In this document: positions 7,634-16,484 of the stretch, in pieces
Position numbering within the stretch: position 1 is the stretch's first letter
Layout: the number at the start of each line of letters is the position of its first letter
Assembly (NCBI GenBank): GCA_044361315.1
Contig: JBIKJA010000010.1
Span: 1 to 64,000, forward strand
From: Crocinitomix sp044361315
GTDB taxonomy: Bacteria; Bacteroidota; Bacteroidia; Flavobacteriales_D; Crocinitomicaceae
Reading direction: 5' to 3'
Length of the DNA: 64,000 nt
Notes under the pieces: model-generated
What the model saw: only the letters and a program-made list of their open reading frames with translations
Database searches by the model: none
Told to the model about the DNA's origin: nothing
Program-made: the position numbers and the translations under genes

Positions 7634-9093
7634 ACATTTTTCATTAAAATCTGAGCAGCTATTTTCCCTGAAATCAACGAAGGTGGAATTCCTGGTCCCG
7701 GCACTGTTAGTTGCCCGCAATAATATAAATTCGTCAATTTAGACGTTATTTTTGGTTTTAAATTCGCCGTTTGTCTCAAGGTATTTGCTAATCCATAGGC
7801 ATTTCCTTTAAAGGCATTATAATCGGCTTTAAAATCGTTAATACAATAATCTCGTCGGTATGCTACATGTGCTTTAACGGAGCTATTTGTATGCTTTTCC
7901 AAGCGATTCATGATTATTTCGTAATAATTGTCGCGCAATTCCTGCGTATCTTTCAAATCTGGTGCAATTGGCATCAAAATAAACAAGTTCTCACAATTTT
8001 CAGGTGCTACTTCTTTGTCTGTTTTTGATGGAGCACACACATAAAATAATGGTTTAGATGGCCATTTTGGATCATCGTAAATTTCCTTTCCATGTGCGGT
8101 CAAATCTTCATCAAAAAACAGGTTGTGATGCAGTAAACCTTCAATTTTTTTATCGACCCCAAGATAGTAAATTAAACAACTTGGTGCAAGTCTTCGTTGA
8201 TCCCAATATTTTTTCGAATAACGACGGTATTTTTCTGGCACTAAATTTTGTTCAACAAAATTATAATCCGCGCCTGCAATCACCTGATCGACAGGAATTA
8301 ATTGTTCGCCAACACGAATTCCTTTAATTTTTCCCTCCACACAATCAAACGCTGAAACAGGCGAATTAAAATGAAAAACTACGCCATTTTTTTCGGCGAT
8401 TTGTTTCAATGCATCCGCTAATTGCCCCATTCCTTTGTCGGGATACCACGTCCCCAAGCCCATATCGGCATAATTCATTAAGGTATATAACGAAGGAATT
8501 TTAGTAGGCATTTCACCCAAAAATAACACAGGGAAATTTAAAAGACTTACTGCTTTTAACGAATTAAAACGTTTATTGACGTCCTTGTCCACCGACTTAA
8601 AAACATCTAATTTTAAAGATTGTTTCATTACTTTAAAATTAATGACCTCACCCAATTTTAACCCCGGTTTTTCGAGGTATTCAGGAATTGCAATGTCGTA
8701 TTTCGTTTTTGCATCAGCTAAAAAAGTCGCTAATTTACGACCACCTTCAGGTTCGAACGTATCAAATAAGGCAAATAATTCATTCATGTCCGAAGGAACT
8801 TCAGTTGGCAGGTCATCTTTCCAAAAAACCTTGTACGAAGGGCTCAATCGGGACAAATGATAATAATCGGTTCTTTTTTCACCAAGTTCATCAAATAAAG
8901 AATCGATTAATTCGGGCATCCAGTACCAAGATGGCCCCATGTCAAAGGTATAACCATTTTCAGAGTAGACACGCGATCGACCGCCAGCACTTTCATTTTT
9001 TTCATACACTTCTACCGAATATCCTTTTTTAGAAAGATAACACGCAGCATACAATCCAGCAAATCCAGCTCCAATAATAGTTACTTTTTTCAT
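7630..9093 (-). CDS. crtI: phytoene desaturase
   Basis: A 487-residue CrtI-type flavoprotein that desaturates phytoene to lycopene. The N-terminus has VTIIGAGFAGLYAACYL (FAD Rossmann), then SAGGRSRVYSENGYTFDMGP; the C-terminus has YYCGQLTVPGPGIPPSLISG, the family's FAD-binding end. Length is normal for bacterial CrtI. It overlaps the sigma factor gene upstream and crtB downstream, each by 4 bp (ATGA), so the first three cistrons are translationally coupled. The DMGPSWYWMP block supports CrtI rather than CrtD identity for this copy. Confidence 0.92.
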   Translation of the reverse strand: MKKVTIIGAGFAGLYAACYLSKKGYSVEVYEKNESAGGRSRVYSENGYTFDMGPSWYWMPELIDSLFDELGEKRTDYYHLSRLSPSYKVFWKDDLPTEVPSDMNELFALFDTFEPEGGRKLATFLADAKTKYDIAIPEYLEKPGLKLGEVINFKVMKQSLKLDVFKSVDKDVNKRFNSLKAVSLLNFPVLFLGEMPTKIPSLYTLMNYADMGLGTWYPDKGMGQLADALKQIAEKNGVVFHFNSPVSAFDCVEGKIKGIRVGEQLIPVDQVIAGADYNFVEQNLVPEKYRRYSKKYWDQRRLAPSCLIYYLGVDKKIEGLLHHNLFFDEDLTAHGKEIYDDPKWPSKPLFYVCAPSKTDKEVAPENCENLFILMPIAPDLKDTQELRDNYYEIIMNRLEKHTNSSVKAHVAYRRDYCINDFKADYNAFKGNAYGLANTLRQTANLKPKITSKLTNLYYCGQLTVPGPGIPPSLISGKIAAQILMKNV

Positions 9094-9578
9094 TTCTTTA
9101 ATTGATGTGAAAGCACTTTTCTAGCTTGAAACACCCGGCTTTTTACAGTACCAATCGGAATGTCAAGTTCGTCAGCAATTTCTTTGTATTTAAAGCCTTC
9201 CAAATATAATTCAAAAGGACGTCTTAAATATACGTTTAATAACTGAATTTCACGAATAATTTGACCCTCCATATATTGATCAATTGGCGTAAACTCGTCA
9301 CTTTCTCCAGTCATTAGTTTATAACTGTCGGATGCGGCGTGAATCATTTGGTTTGATTTCTTGCGAATGCCATTTATAAAAATGTTTCGCATCATAATTT
9401 TTAACCAACCTTTAAGATTGGTATTGGTAATAAATTTATCGTGATTCACAAAAGCCCTGAGAATGGTTTCCTGAGCCAAATCTCTCGCATTCTCCTTGTT
9501 ACGGGTGTATTTCATGGCGAATCCGTTGATGTACCCCGATAAATCCACTATCTGCGCTTGAAAGTCTGATGTTGTCAT
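9090..9578 (-). CDS. ECF RNA polymerase sigma factor of the carotenoid operon
   Basis: A 162-residue ECF-type sigma-70 factor. Region 2 has NARDLAQETILRAFVNHDKF and the recognition helix GWLKIMMRNIFING; region 4 has GFKYKEIADELDIPIGTVKSRVFQ, a helix-turn-helix. It is the first gene of the carotenoid operon and overlaps crtI by 4 bp. No anti-sigma gene lies beside it. The upstream region holds two palindromic operator-like repeats overlapping -7 boxes, so the sigma gene and the pigment genes are probably controlled as a unit, possibly by light or stress (inference from other bacterial carotenoid clusters). Confidence 0.9.
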   Translation of the reverse strand: MTTSDFQAQIVDLSGYINGFAMKYTRNKENARDLAQETILRAFVNHDKFITNTNLKGWLKIMMRNIFINGIRKKSNQMIHAASDSYKLMTGESDEFTPIDQYMEGQIIREIQLLNVYLRRPFELYLEGFKYKEIADELDIPIGTVKSRVFQARKVLSHQLKK

Positions 9579-9611
9579 TTGTTTAATCTTTTTATTATTT
9601 CGTTAAACAAA
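9578..9611. promoter_or_regulatory. operator-like inverted repeat 1 (proximal)
   Basis: TTTGTTTAAT at 9578-9587 and GTTAAACAAA at 9602-9611 form an inverted repeat, TTTGTTTAAY-N14-RTTAAACAAA. The distal arm overlaps the TAATTTTG -7 box, and the proximal arm abuts the sigma start codon. Bound protein would be placed to block transcription. A second copy of identical geometry lies 63 bp away. The regulator is not encoded nearby; a MerR/CarH-like repressor is one candidate. Confidence 0.6.
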
Positions 9612-9637
9612 ATTACTCGCAAAATTTAAACCACCAA
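9608..9637 (-). promoter_or_regulatory. predicted promoter of the sigma-crt operon
   Basis: On the minus strand a TTG at 9637-9635 (-33 region) is followed after 19 bp by TAATTTTG at 9615-9608, matching the Bacteroidota TAnnTTTG -7 consensus and spacing. Transcription would start near 9602, giving a leader of roughly 25 nt before the sigma ATG at 9578. The -7 box runs straight into operator arm TTTGTTTAAC. Confidence 0.6.
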
Positions 9638-9640
9638 GTT

Positions 9641-9674
9641 TTTGTTTAACTTTTTTACAAAAAAATTAAACAAA
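9641..9674. promoter_or_regulatory. operator-like inverted repeat 2 (distal)
   Basis: TTTGTTTAAC at 9641-9650 and ATTAAACAAA at 9665-9674, again with exactly 14 bp between arms. On the minus strand the distal arm continues a second TAATTTTG, so both palindromes share the 14-mer TAATTTTGTTTAAY. The distance between the two palindrome centres is 63 bp, about six helical turns, which places both on the same DNA face. Confidence 0.6.
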
Positions 9675-9794
9675 ATTACATAACAATATTCAAAACATTG
9701 AAATTCAATTATTTAAAATAATAATTGTTGAAAAGTTATTTTCCGTTTTTGATAGATTGAAAATGTTCTGTCATTTTTTTGGCCTTTTGCCATT

Positions 9795-10090
9795 AATGCT
9801 AATTAGTTGGGCGATAAACATCGCCCGGTTTCTTGGTTTGCGAAGGATGATATCCCGTAGCACAGAACAACCGCAGGGACGGACGGTTGTCCGTCCCCGG
9901 ATGGCGATGAAAAATAAATTTTACAATTAACCACAACCAATACAACCAATTTTACAGATGAACGTGGATGGAAATTGTACCACAATTTCGTGTTAACGGT
10001 GGAAGCGACAGCTTTGGTGTTGGTGGAGGTACGAAACCGGCGCCAAACTATAGCGGACGACGTGACCCCCAACGCGTTGGGGCGAACACC
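9795..10090. repeat. multi-hairpin island, possible dispersed element or structured RNA
   Basis: A stretch visibly richer in GC than its neighbours, with no convincing gene. It holds four compact inverted repeats: GGGCGA/TCGCCC at 9809-9826, GGGACGGAC/GTCCGTCCC with a GGTT loop at 9876-9897, GAAATTGT/ACAATTTC with an ACC loop at 9971-9989, and the perfect palindrome CCCCAACGCGTTGGGG at 10067-10082. Reading frames across it are low-complexity and do not look like protein. It separates the crt operon control region from hutD. Confidence 0.5.
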
Positions 10091-10135
10091 CTACTAATTG
10101 TCAATAAATTAAAGATTTAAAACTGATGATCTGGT

Positions 10136-10735
10136 TTAAATATTCACATGAATCAACACAAAATCAGACCGTTTTGAGGCTGTTAAAGAGATTTCGGCGC
10201 AGTATTTATCATCAATTACCAAAAAATCGCTGGTGGTGATGGTTTCGTTGAAATGATTGGTGTCTGCTGAGGATGAATGTATCGAAATCGCCAGTTCTCC
10301 GCTAACGCAATAAAGAAAACTCATTGAATTTTGAGGAATTGGATAAGTTTGAGTGCTGTTGGATGCTAAGGAATGCCCAAACATGTGACCATTTGCATTT
10401 CCGCGGCACATGAGGTTTAGATCGGTGCATTTTCCGATTGAATTGGTCTGCCAAGCGCCCATAAATTCATCAATATCAAATTTTTGAAGTTGTTTTGTAT
10501 GGTGATGTTGGTGGTTGAGTCCCATGGTGCCATCGAGCACCATTAAAGTTCGGCGAACGCCTGGCAATTGGGTAAACGTGGAGGTTTCTACCTCGACAGT
10601 TGCGGTGCTGATACGAAAATCAAATTGTAGATTTGAATAGGTTTCGTTTCGCGGATAAATAAATAATTGCGTGGTAGTTCCTCCCGACCAAGTGGCGGAA
10701 TTTTGTTGACTTTTTCTTATTAATTCGATTGGCAT
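10136..10735 (-). CDS. HutD/Ves family cupin-like protein
   Basis: A 199-residue HutD-family protein. Family blocks are SATWSGGTTTQLFIYP near the N-terminus, FRISTATVEVE, and LPGVRRTLMVLDGTM. HutD proteins have a bicupin-like fold and are linked to histidine utilisation in some bacteria, but their exact function is unsettled. No hut gene lies nearby, so an independent role is possible. No signal peptide. It diverges from the acyltransferase gene with about 117 bp between starts. Confidence 0.8.
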   Translation of the reverse strand: MPIELIRKSQQNSATWSGGTTTQLFIYPRNETYSNLQFDFRISTATVEVETSTFTQLPGVRRTLMVLDGTMGLNHQHHHTKQLQKFDIDEFMGAWQTNSIGKCTDLNLMCRGNANGHMFGHSLASNSTQTYPIPQNSMSFLYCVSGELAISIHSSSADTNHFNETITTSDFLVIDDKYCAEISLTASKRSDFVLIHVNI

Positions 10736-10852
10736 TGTGTGCGTGTGTATAAAAGTTAAAGATATTAATTTTATGTGTGTTTAGGTCGATTTTTCTGCGT
10801 GGTGAAGGATTTAAAAATTATTTGCTGATGCGATGTTTCTCTTAATTTGATT

Positions 10853-12220
10853 ATGTATCTTCGTTTGATGGTTTATCAAATTTTAAAGTTTCTGACCAAG
10901 TTGACGATTTGGGGCTATTTTAGAAAGGTTCAAATTGTTGGGAAAGAACAAATTCCTAAAAGTGGGGCGACCATTTTTATTGCCAATCATCCGAGTGCTT
11001 TTATGGATCCGATTGTGGTGGCCACTTCGGTAGAGCGATCCTTGTATTTTATTGCGGCAGGCGAATATGTAGGCAAAGGATTTAAAGGTTGGTTTTTTAG
11101 ACATGTTTTGCACATGATTCCCGTTTTTAGGCCTTCGACACGACCGGAGGATGTGCATAAAAACAAAAACACCTTTGAGCAATGTCAGCTTCATTTGTCG
11201 AATCAAGGGGCTTTGTTGATTTTTCCCGAAGGGTTGAGTTTGACTGAAAAAAAATTGAAACCGCTGAAAACTGGGGCTGCCCGCATTGCAATTGGGGCGG
11301 TAATTGATGCTGACTTTTTATTGGAGGTAGAGATTGTTCCCATTGGATTAAATTATTCTGATCCGCACACGTTTAGGAGCGATTTATTTGTGAATGTGGG
11401 CAAACCGATTTTTGTAAATGATTTTATTGATCCGTCGATTGTTGGGGATAAAGAATTAGAAATTGAAGCTGCGCGGAGGTTAACCGAAGCCCTTGAAATT
11501 GAATTACAATCGTGTATTTTGCATGTGGAATCGTCAGATGAGGAACTTTTATTGGCAAAATTAGAAGCAGTTTTTTCACCTGAGGTACACGCCCAGCTCA
11601 ACATTTCGTACACCAACCAAGCGGGTGAATTTAAAATTCAGAAAGATTTTATTGATGCCATTCAGCAGACAAAAACGAATTCCGCTATCCTTTTTCAAGA
11701 AATTGAGGACAAGGTGGATGTTTATTTGAATCAGTTAGCACGAATTGGTTTGAGCGATAAAGACATTCGAGATGTTGAAAAACGCGCACTAAAAAGGGAA
11801 TTTTTATCACTTATTTTGGGCAGTCCTCTTTTTATTTTTGGGTTGCTCAATAATTACATTCCGTATAAAGGTGTTGGAATGATCTCGCGTCGCATTAAGT
11901 TAAACGCCAATTTTACGGGCTCGATCATTTTGGCGGTTGGTTTGTTTACTTTTTTGAGTTGGTATGGTTTGATTTCCTTTATTTTAGGTTATTTTGTTTT
12001 AGGATGGCCCGCTATTTTTTATCCGATTTTGATGTATATTTCTGGGGTGTATGCCCTATTGTACAAAACAGGGATTTCGCAAAGTTTAAAACGAAAAAAA
12101 TTGCGGTTTTTAATGCGATCGAATGTTGAATTGATTGAAACCTTAAAACAAAAACGAGCCGAAATTATTGCCGTACTTTTAGCGATGCAGTCGGATTATA
12201 TGGCGAGAAGGATTAACTAA
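10853..12220 (+). CDS. 1-acyl-glycerol-3-phosphate acyltransferase (PlsC-type)
   Basis: A 455-residue membrane-bound acyltransferase of the LPLAT/PlsC superfamily. Catalytic HxxxxD appears as NHPSAFMD (about residues 44-51), followed by FRPSTRPED and the glycerophosphate-binding FPEGLS (about 123-128). The C-terminal third adds two or three transmembrane segments (about residues 320-410), making it longer than canonical PlsC. It probably acylates lysophospholipid or glycerol phosphate at the inner membrane. ATG 10853 is chosen; a TTG six bases upstream is in frame but less likely. Confidence 0.85.
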   Translation: MYLRLMVYQILKFLTKLTIWGYFRKVQIVGKEQIPKSGATIFIANHPSAFMDPIVVATSVERSLYFIAAGEYVGKGFKGWFFRHVLHMIPVFRPSTRPEDVHKNKNTFEQCQLHLSNQGALLIFPEGLSLTEKKLKPLKTGAARIAIGAVIDADFLLEVEIVPIGLNYSDPHTFRSDLFVNVGKPIFVNDFIDPSIVGDKELEIEAARRLTEALEIELQSCILHVESSDEELLLAKLEAVFSPEVHAQLNISYTNQAGEFKIQKDFIDAIQQTKTNSAILFQEIEDKVDVYLNQLARIGLSDKDIRDVEKRALKREFLSLILGSPLFIFGLLNNYIPYKGVGMISRRIKLNANFTGSIILAVGLFTFLSWYGLISFILGYFVLGWPAIFYPILMYISGVYALLYKTGISQSLKRKKLRFLMRSNVELIETLKQKRAEIIAVLLAMQSDYMARRIN

Positions 12221-12261
12221 TAATTCTCCTCATCAATAATAGCCTGTCGCATTCGGTTTGC

Positions 12262-12991
12262 CTATTCGAGCGACATGTAGGGCAACACAATAGAATCACA
12301 TTGGCATTGTGTGCTTGGGGTGAGGAAAATGTCTTGGGTTCGCTCTAAATGCGAAATTTTGATTTCGTGTGGCACGCCGTTGTAACTAAATTTGATTTTT
12401 TATAAAATCTCGATCAAAAGATACATTATATTGTCGATCAAGAATTAAGGTATTATCCCCTTTAAAGGAAATGTGAAGAAACGGAACAAATCCAAGTGAA
12501 TCGTAATTGATAAAAGCTTTTCTTTGGCGGAGATTTAGGGGGTCTAATTCAAATCCGTAGGTTAAATTATAGGTACGAAATCCGCATTTATTGAGATCGG
12601 CAAGGATAAATTCGTTTAAATCAACTCGGATGAATAATTTGATAAATACTTTGTTGCTATAATACATTTTAAACATCAATGTATCGTGACTAAAGGAATA
12701 ATCGCACCTGATTTGTTTATCGTTGATGTTGTAAAATATGGATTGGTCAGTATAAGTGACCTTGTATTCTGAACTTTTAAAATAGGGATAATAATAAGCG
12801 TGAATTGAGGTTTCATCCAACGTGATTTAGCCTCCGTTTGGGAGAAAAAAAGTACGTCCATCATACGACTCTTGGTCTTGGAACATTTTTACTCCTTTCC
12901 AACTGCCGAATAATTTTGTATGGTTAGCGGCCAGCACCGTATTGGTCATCCCTAGAATCAAGAATAAAAATAAGGCAAGAATGCTTTTCAT
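12262..12991 (-). pseudogene. broken secreted-protein gene (in-frame TAA plus frameshift)
   Basis: From ATG 12991 the frame encodes a signal peptide (MKSILALFLFLILGMTNTVLA) and runs to residue 54, where a TAA (12829-12827) interrupts it. The same frame then continues with clear protein sequence (ITLDETSIHAYYYPYF and onward) to a TAG near 12386. A further protein-like tail, ISHLERTQDIFLTPS, follows in the +1 frame down to a TAG at 12264-12262, suggesting a one-base loss near 12386. The product family is unknown. Its secretion signal and position next to another secreted gene suggest a recently disabled exported protein. Sequencing error is the alternative. Confidence 0.65.
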
Positions 12992-13084
12992 ACTTAATAA
13001 ATTTCCAACCGGGCTGTTTATCTTTTAGTTGTTGGACACGAATTTAGAGAAACTCAGTTACAAAGATGCATCGATACTTTGTTT

Positions 13085-13783
13085 TTACAACGAAATGGTT
13101 TGCTTTTTGAAAATGCGCGCCAAAAATTCACCATAACTCCATCCATATTCGCTAATTAATCCACGGCTAAATGCACCACGAAAAATTTCAAATTTGAAGT
13201 ACTTTGGAAGCATTTTCGGTTCAATTTTCACCTGAATTTCATCTGTTTTAAATCCGTTCATCAATTTAATTTGCAATACGTCGTTCGCATTTGGTCGAAT
13301 CGTTTTAACAGTCAATTCTTCCAAGAGGATTTTTTTTCCATTAATTTCTAAATTATACCCTTCGATATCTTGATGATGGCCAATAAAACCAAATAGATAA
13401 ATGAGGTTATTTTCAAAAAGATTGATGTTTTCTTTGTGATTTTCGATGTTTAAATAATAAATCCCAAGTTCGATAAATTTTTCTTTTCCTTGTTTGTGGA
13501 TATCTGAATTAATGACTCGAAACGCGTTACCACTTATTTTATTTGCTTTTGTGGCGAGCATTGTATAAATTTCTTTCAAGGTGGTTGGATATATGCTGTC
13601 GCAGGCGACGCGAATATCACCAATCCACTCGTAACCACTTGTTTTTAAATCCTCATGAAGGTAAGAAAACCCTTCAACCTTTGTATGTCGAAAAGCGTCA
13701 CGATTTAAACGCAAAACTTTTAACGTTTGTGCATTTATGGTAAGTGTCAATAACATGAATAACAGCAGTAGGATGCGTATCAT
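13085..13783 (-). CDS. hypothetical secreted protein
   Basis: A 232-residue protein starting with a signal peptide (MIRILLLLFMLLTLTINAQ) cleavable near residue 19. The mature part is mixed alpha/beta with no motif I can place; it includes RVACDSIYPTTLKEIYTMLA and a beta-rich second half (GYNLEINGKKILLEEL). ATG 13783 is used because the in-frame upstream codon is TTG. It probably acts in the periplasm or at the outer membrane. It lies upstream of the disabled secreted gene on the same strand. Function unknown. Confidence 0.7.
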   Translation of the reverse strand: MIRILLLLFMLLTLTINAQTLKVLRLNRDAFRHTKVEGFSYLHEDLKTSGYEWIGDIRVACDSIYPTTLKEIYTMLATKANKISGNAFRVINSDIHKQGKEKFIELGIYYLNIENHKENINLFENNLIYLFGFIGHHQDIEGYNLEINGKKILLEELTVKTIRPNANDVLQIKLMNGFKTDEIQVKIEPKMLPKYFKFEIFRGAFSRGLISEYGWSYGEFLARIFKKQTISL

Positions 13784-13958
13784 GGTCAAATTTTTCGTTC
13801 GGCTAAAATAACAAAACTTCTGTGTATTCCAATATATTATCGTTCAAGTTTTGAAATTCAACGATCAAATTACGATTTAATCCACTTCTGAAAACGAAAT
13901 GCAAAGAATGTACCAACAATTTTCAAAAGAAATTAGAGAGAATTAAATTTTTGAAATT

Positions 13959-16358
13959 TTATTTCCGCACTAATTGCACGGTACCTTGACCTTCAAAATT
14001 TGTATTGTCAGCCGTGATGCCTTTGTAGGTGTAGAAATAAACCCCTTCCTGCGCCTCCATTCCGTTTTGCAAAATGCCATCCCACGAACCATTAATAGCG
14101 TTAATCTCTGCCACTTTTACTCCCCATCTGTTCACTAAAAGACATTCGAACATAACAATAGACAGCGCTTTAAAATCGAATGAAAAAACGTCGTTAATTC
14201 CGTCGTTGTTTGGTGAAAAGATGTTGACAGGACTGAAATAAAAAGGATCGTAGACCGTAATTATTTTACACGCCGTATCTGCACAACCATTTTTATTGAT
14301 CACCGCAATACACACATCATAAGTGCCAGCAACATCGTACGTCACATCAAATTCTTCAAAAAAATCTTTAGTGAAAATATCATCGCCAATCCCAAAATTC
14401 CAAAAGAAACTGGTATCTGCAAAGGGATTTCCATCTTGGGTATAATTGACACAGTCATTGACAAAATGAACATCTAAAGGCAAAGTGCCTTCCAATTCAC
14501 CTGTGAAATTAGGTGAAGTTGCAATAAAATTAGCAATTGGATTCAACGAATCGACATAAATAGTTTGAACTAATTGGCAACCGTTGGCATCCGTAGCGGT
14601 TAATGCATAAAATCCAGGATTTAAACCACCCCAAGTTGTATTATTGGAAGTTAAGCCAGTTTCTAAATTTTCCCATAAATAATCATAATCCGGAACGCCC
14701 CCAACAGCTGCTCCATAAACAGAACCATTCCCGTTTTGGTAACCATACAATCTGCATTGCGCTGGTAAATAACCAAATTGAATAAAATAAAGCGAATCAG
14801 GATTAATCAATGAAAATTCTTGGGTGATGGAACAACCGTTAGCATCCGTCACAATAAGAATATAATTTCCTGCATTTAAATTGATTAAAGTATCCACACC
14901 TACTCCATTTTCACTACTTGGATTAGGATTCCAAACGTAACTAATCAAATTTAAATCTCCTTGAGCATTCAGCACCTCATCAACGTATACAGCACCAGAA
15001 AAATCATTGTAACAAAGCGGATTTTCAATAGTCAACGACACCTCCATTTGTGGTGGTTCGGTCAAATACACCGAATCGATTAAAACACATGGAAATTCAT
15101 CCGAAATATTAAAATAATACCACCCTTCGTTCAAGGAATTTGCGGTATTGCTATTGTCCACATTTAAAACCGTACCTGTCTCATCAGTAATCACATAGAT
15201 TACATCACCTGTCACACCCGTTACGTTAATGGTGACCGAACCATCTGAAAAACCAAAACACGTAGGATCGTTCGAAATAATACTTCCCTCCATTTCACAT
15301 TCGCCGGTGGTTACGACAATCTCAATACATTCTTCATCGCTACACGGAGCGATACCAGCTTCGTAACAAACTGTCCAAGTGCCGGGCCCTGCGATCGCAG
15401 GATCAAATTCCCCTGTGGTTGGATCTACACAAACGCCACAAGTTGCTGACCACGTTCCACCGGGAGGAAGGGCTTCGAGCGCTTGAAGTCCACTCACCGT
15501 AGTAAACGGTCCTGCAGGATCAACAGTCACCGTGATTTCGTCTACCACAGTAATCACCACCGTATCTCTCGCCACACAGCCATCTAACGAAGCCGTTACA
15601 ATATAATCGTCACTTCCCAAATCAGGTGTAAAAGCCACACCATCAATCACCGAATTATTCCAACCAATCACCGCACCATCAGGATTGTCAACAGTAAGTA
15701 CAACTGCCGTACCTTCGCACACCACTTGATCTTCTCCTGCATCAATTTCAGGTCCAATGGCACACGAAACCGTCACATTATCCACCATCCATTTCTCGGA
15801 GGCTGCCCAGGCTTGCACAGAAATTCGTAGTAATAAGGTCGAACCACCTTCAATACAACCGGTAGTGTAATGCATCGAACCGGCCAAAATATCATCTGCT
15901 TGAATGACAAAAACATCGGCACACTCCCCAGCACAATACGTTGCATCAGGAGGCGTTACCCAGCCAGCTCCATCTATATTATACTCTAACATGACCCAAT
16001 CTACCGAATTACAGCCTGTTCCACAACCTTCCATGGTTCCCAACTCTTCTAAATCGAGCTCAATTTCAATAAAATCACAGGAAGAAATATTAATAGACGA
16101 AGAAGTCCATTTTGCAGGACCATTGGTATCTTGCCCTTCGAGTTTACCTCCAAGTACTTTTAAATAATCACCACCATCGAGACAAGTTGGACAAGCAGTT
16201 GACCAGGAGACGCCGCCTAAATCATCTGAACCAGTAGTTGCATCATCACCTTCGCCAAAGGTCTCATTAAATATTAATTGAGCTTGTCCCTGAAATTCAA
16301 AACAAACTAAAAGCCAAACGAATAGCGTGATTTTTGTTGAAATTAGAAGACGAACCAT
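13959..16358 (-). CDS. large type IX-secreted adhesin-like protein (SprB-type repeats, PKD, type B CTD)
   Basis: A 799-residue exported protein. A signal peptide ends near FEFQGQAQ. The N-terminal 180 residues are a cysteine-rich jelly-roll-like module. Beta modules follow, including two SprB-type repeats around DPTCFGFSDGSVTINVTG and NPLCYNDFSGAVYVDEV, then a PKD-like domain (about residues 620-710). The C-terminus carries a gliding-motility-associated (type B) sorting domain with NIFSPNNDGINDVFSFDFK and NRWGVKV. Such proteins cross the outer membrane through the type IX system and stay on the surface or are released. It is transcribed alone. Confidence 0.85.
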   Translation of the reverse strand: MVRLLISTKITLFVWLLVCFEFQGQAQLIFNETFGEGDDATTGSDDLGGVSWSTACPTCLDGGDYLKVLGGKLEGQDTNGPAKWTSSSINISSCDFIEIELDLEELGTMEGCGTGCNSVDWVMLEYNIDGAGWVTPPDATYCAGECADVFVIQADDILAGSMHYTTGCIEGGSTLLLRISVQAWAASEKWMVDNVTVSCAIGPEIDAGEDQVVCEGTAVVLTVDNPDGAVIGWNNSVIDGVAFTPDLGSDDYIVTASLDGCVARDTVVITVVDEITVTVDPAGPFTTVSGLQALEALPPGGTWSATCGVCVDPTTGEFDPAIAGPGTWTVCYEAGIAPCSDEECIEIVVTTGECEMEGSIISNDPTCFGFSDGSVTINVTGVTGDVIYVITDETGTVLNVDNSNTANSLNEGWYYFNISDEFPCVLIDSVYLTEPPQMEVSLTIENPLCYNDFSGAVYVDEVLNAQGDLNLISYVWNPNPSSENGVGVDTLINLNAGNYILIVTDANGCSITQEFSLINPDSLYFIQFGYLPAQCRLYGYQNGNGSVYGAAVGGVPDYDYLWENLETGLTSNNTTWGGLNPGFYALTATDANGCQLVQTIYVDSLNPIANFIATSPNFTGELEGTLPLDVHFVNDCVNYTQDGNPFADTSFFWNFGIGDDIFTKDFFEEFDVTYDVAGTYDVCIAVINKNGCADTACKIITVYDPFYFSPVNIFSPNNDGINDVFSFDFKALSIVMFECLLVNRWGVKVAEINAINGSWDGILQNGMEAQEGVYFYTYKGITADNTNFEGQGTVQLVRK

Positions 16359-16484
16359 TGTTTTTATATTTGTGACTACAAAGTTACATTAATTCATCCA
16401 ATCCACTAGGAAAGAAATAGAATTAATAATAAGTTAACGACCAATAAAAAAATGAAAGAGGTTATTGTTGAGAAGATTAAAAAA

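Noticed and set aside
8576..9032. Long plus-strand frames inside crtI
   Set aside because: Shadows of the conserved crtI coding sequence on the other strand.
9803..10072. 89-codon minus-strand frame in the multi-hairpin island
   Set aside because: Composition is not protein-like, it is full of inverted repeats, and it has no recognisable motif or neighbour coupling.
10136..10735. Histidine-utilisation operon around hutD
   Set aside because: No hutH, hutU, hutI or hutG in the window; HutD stands alone.
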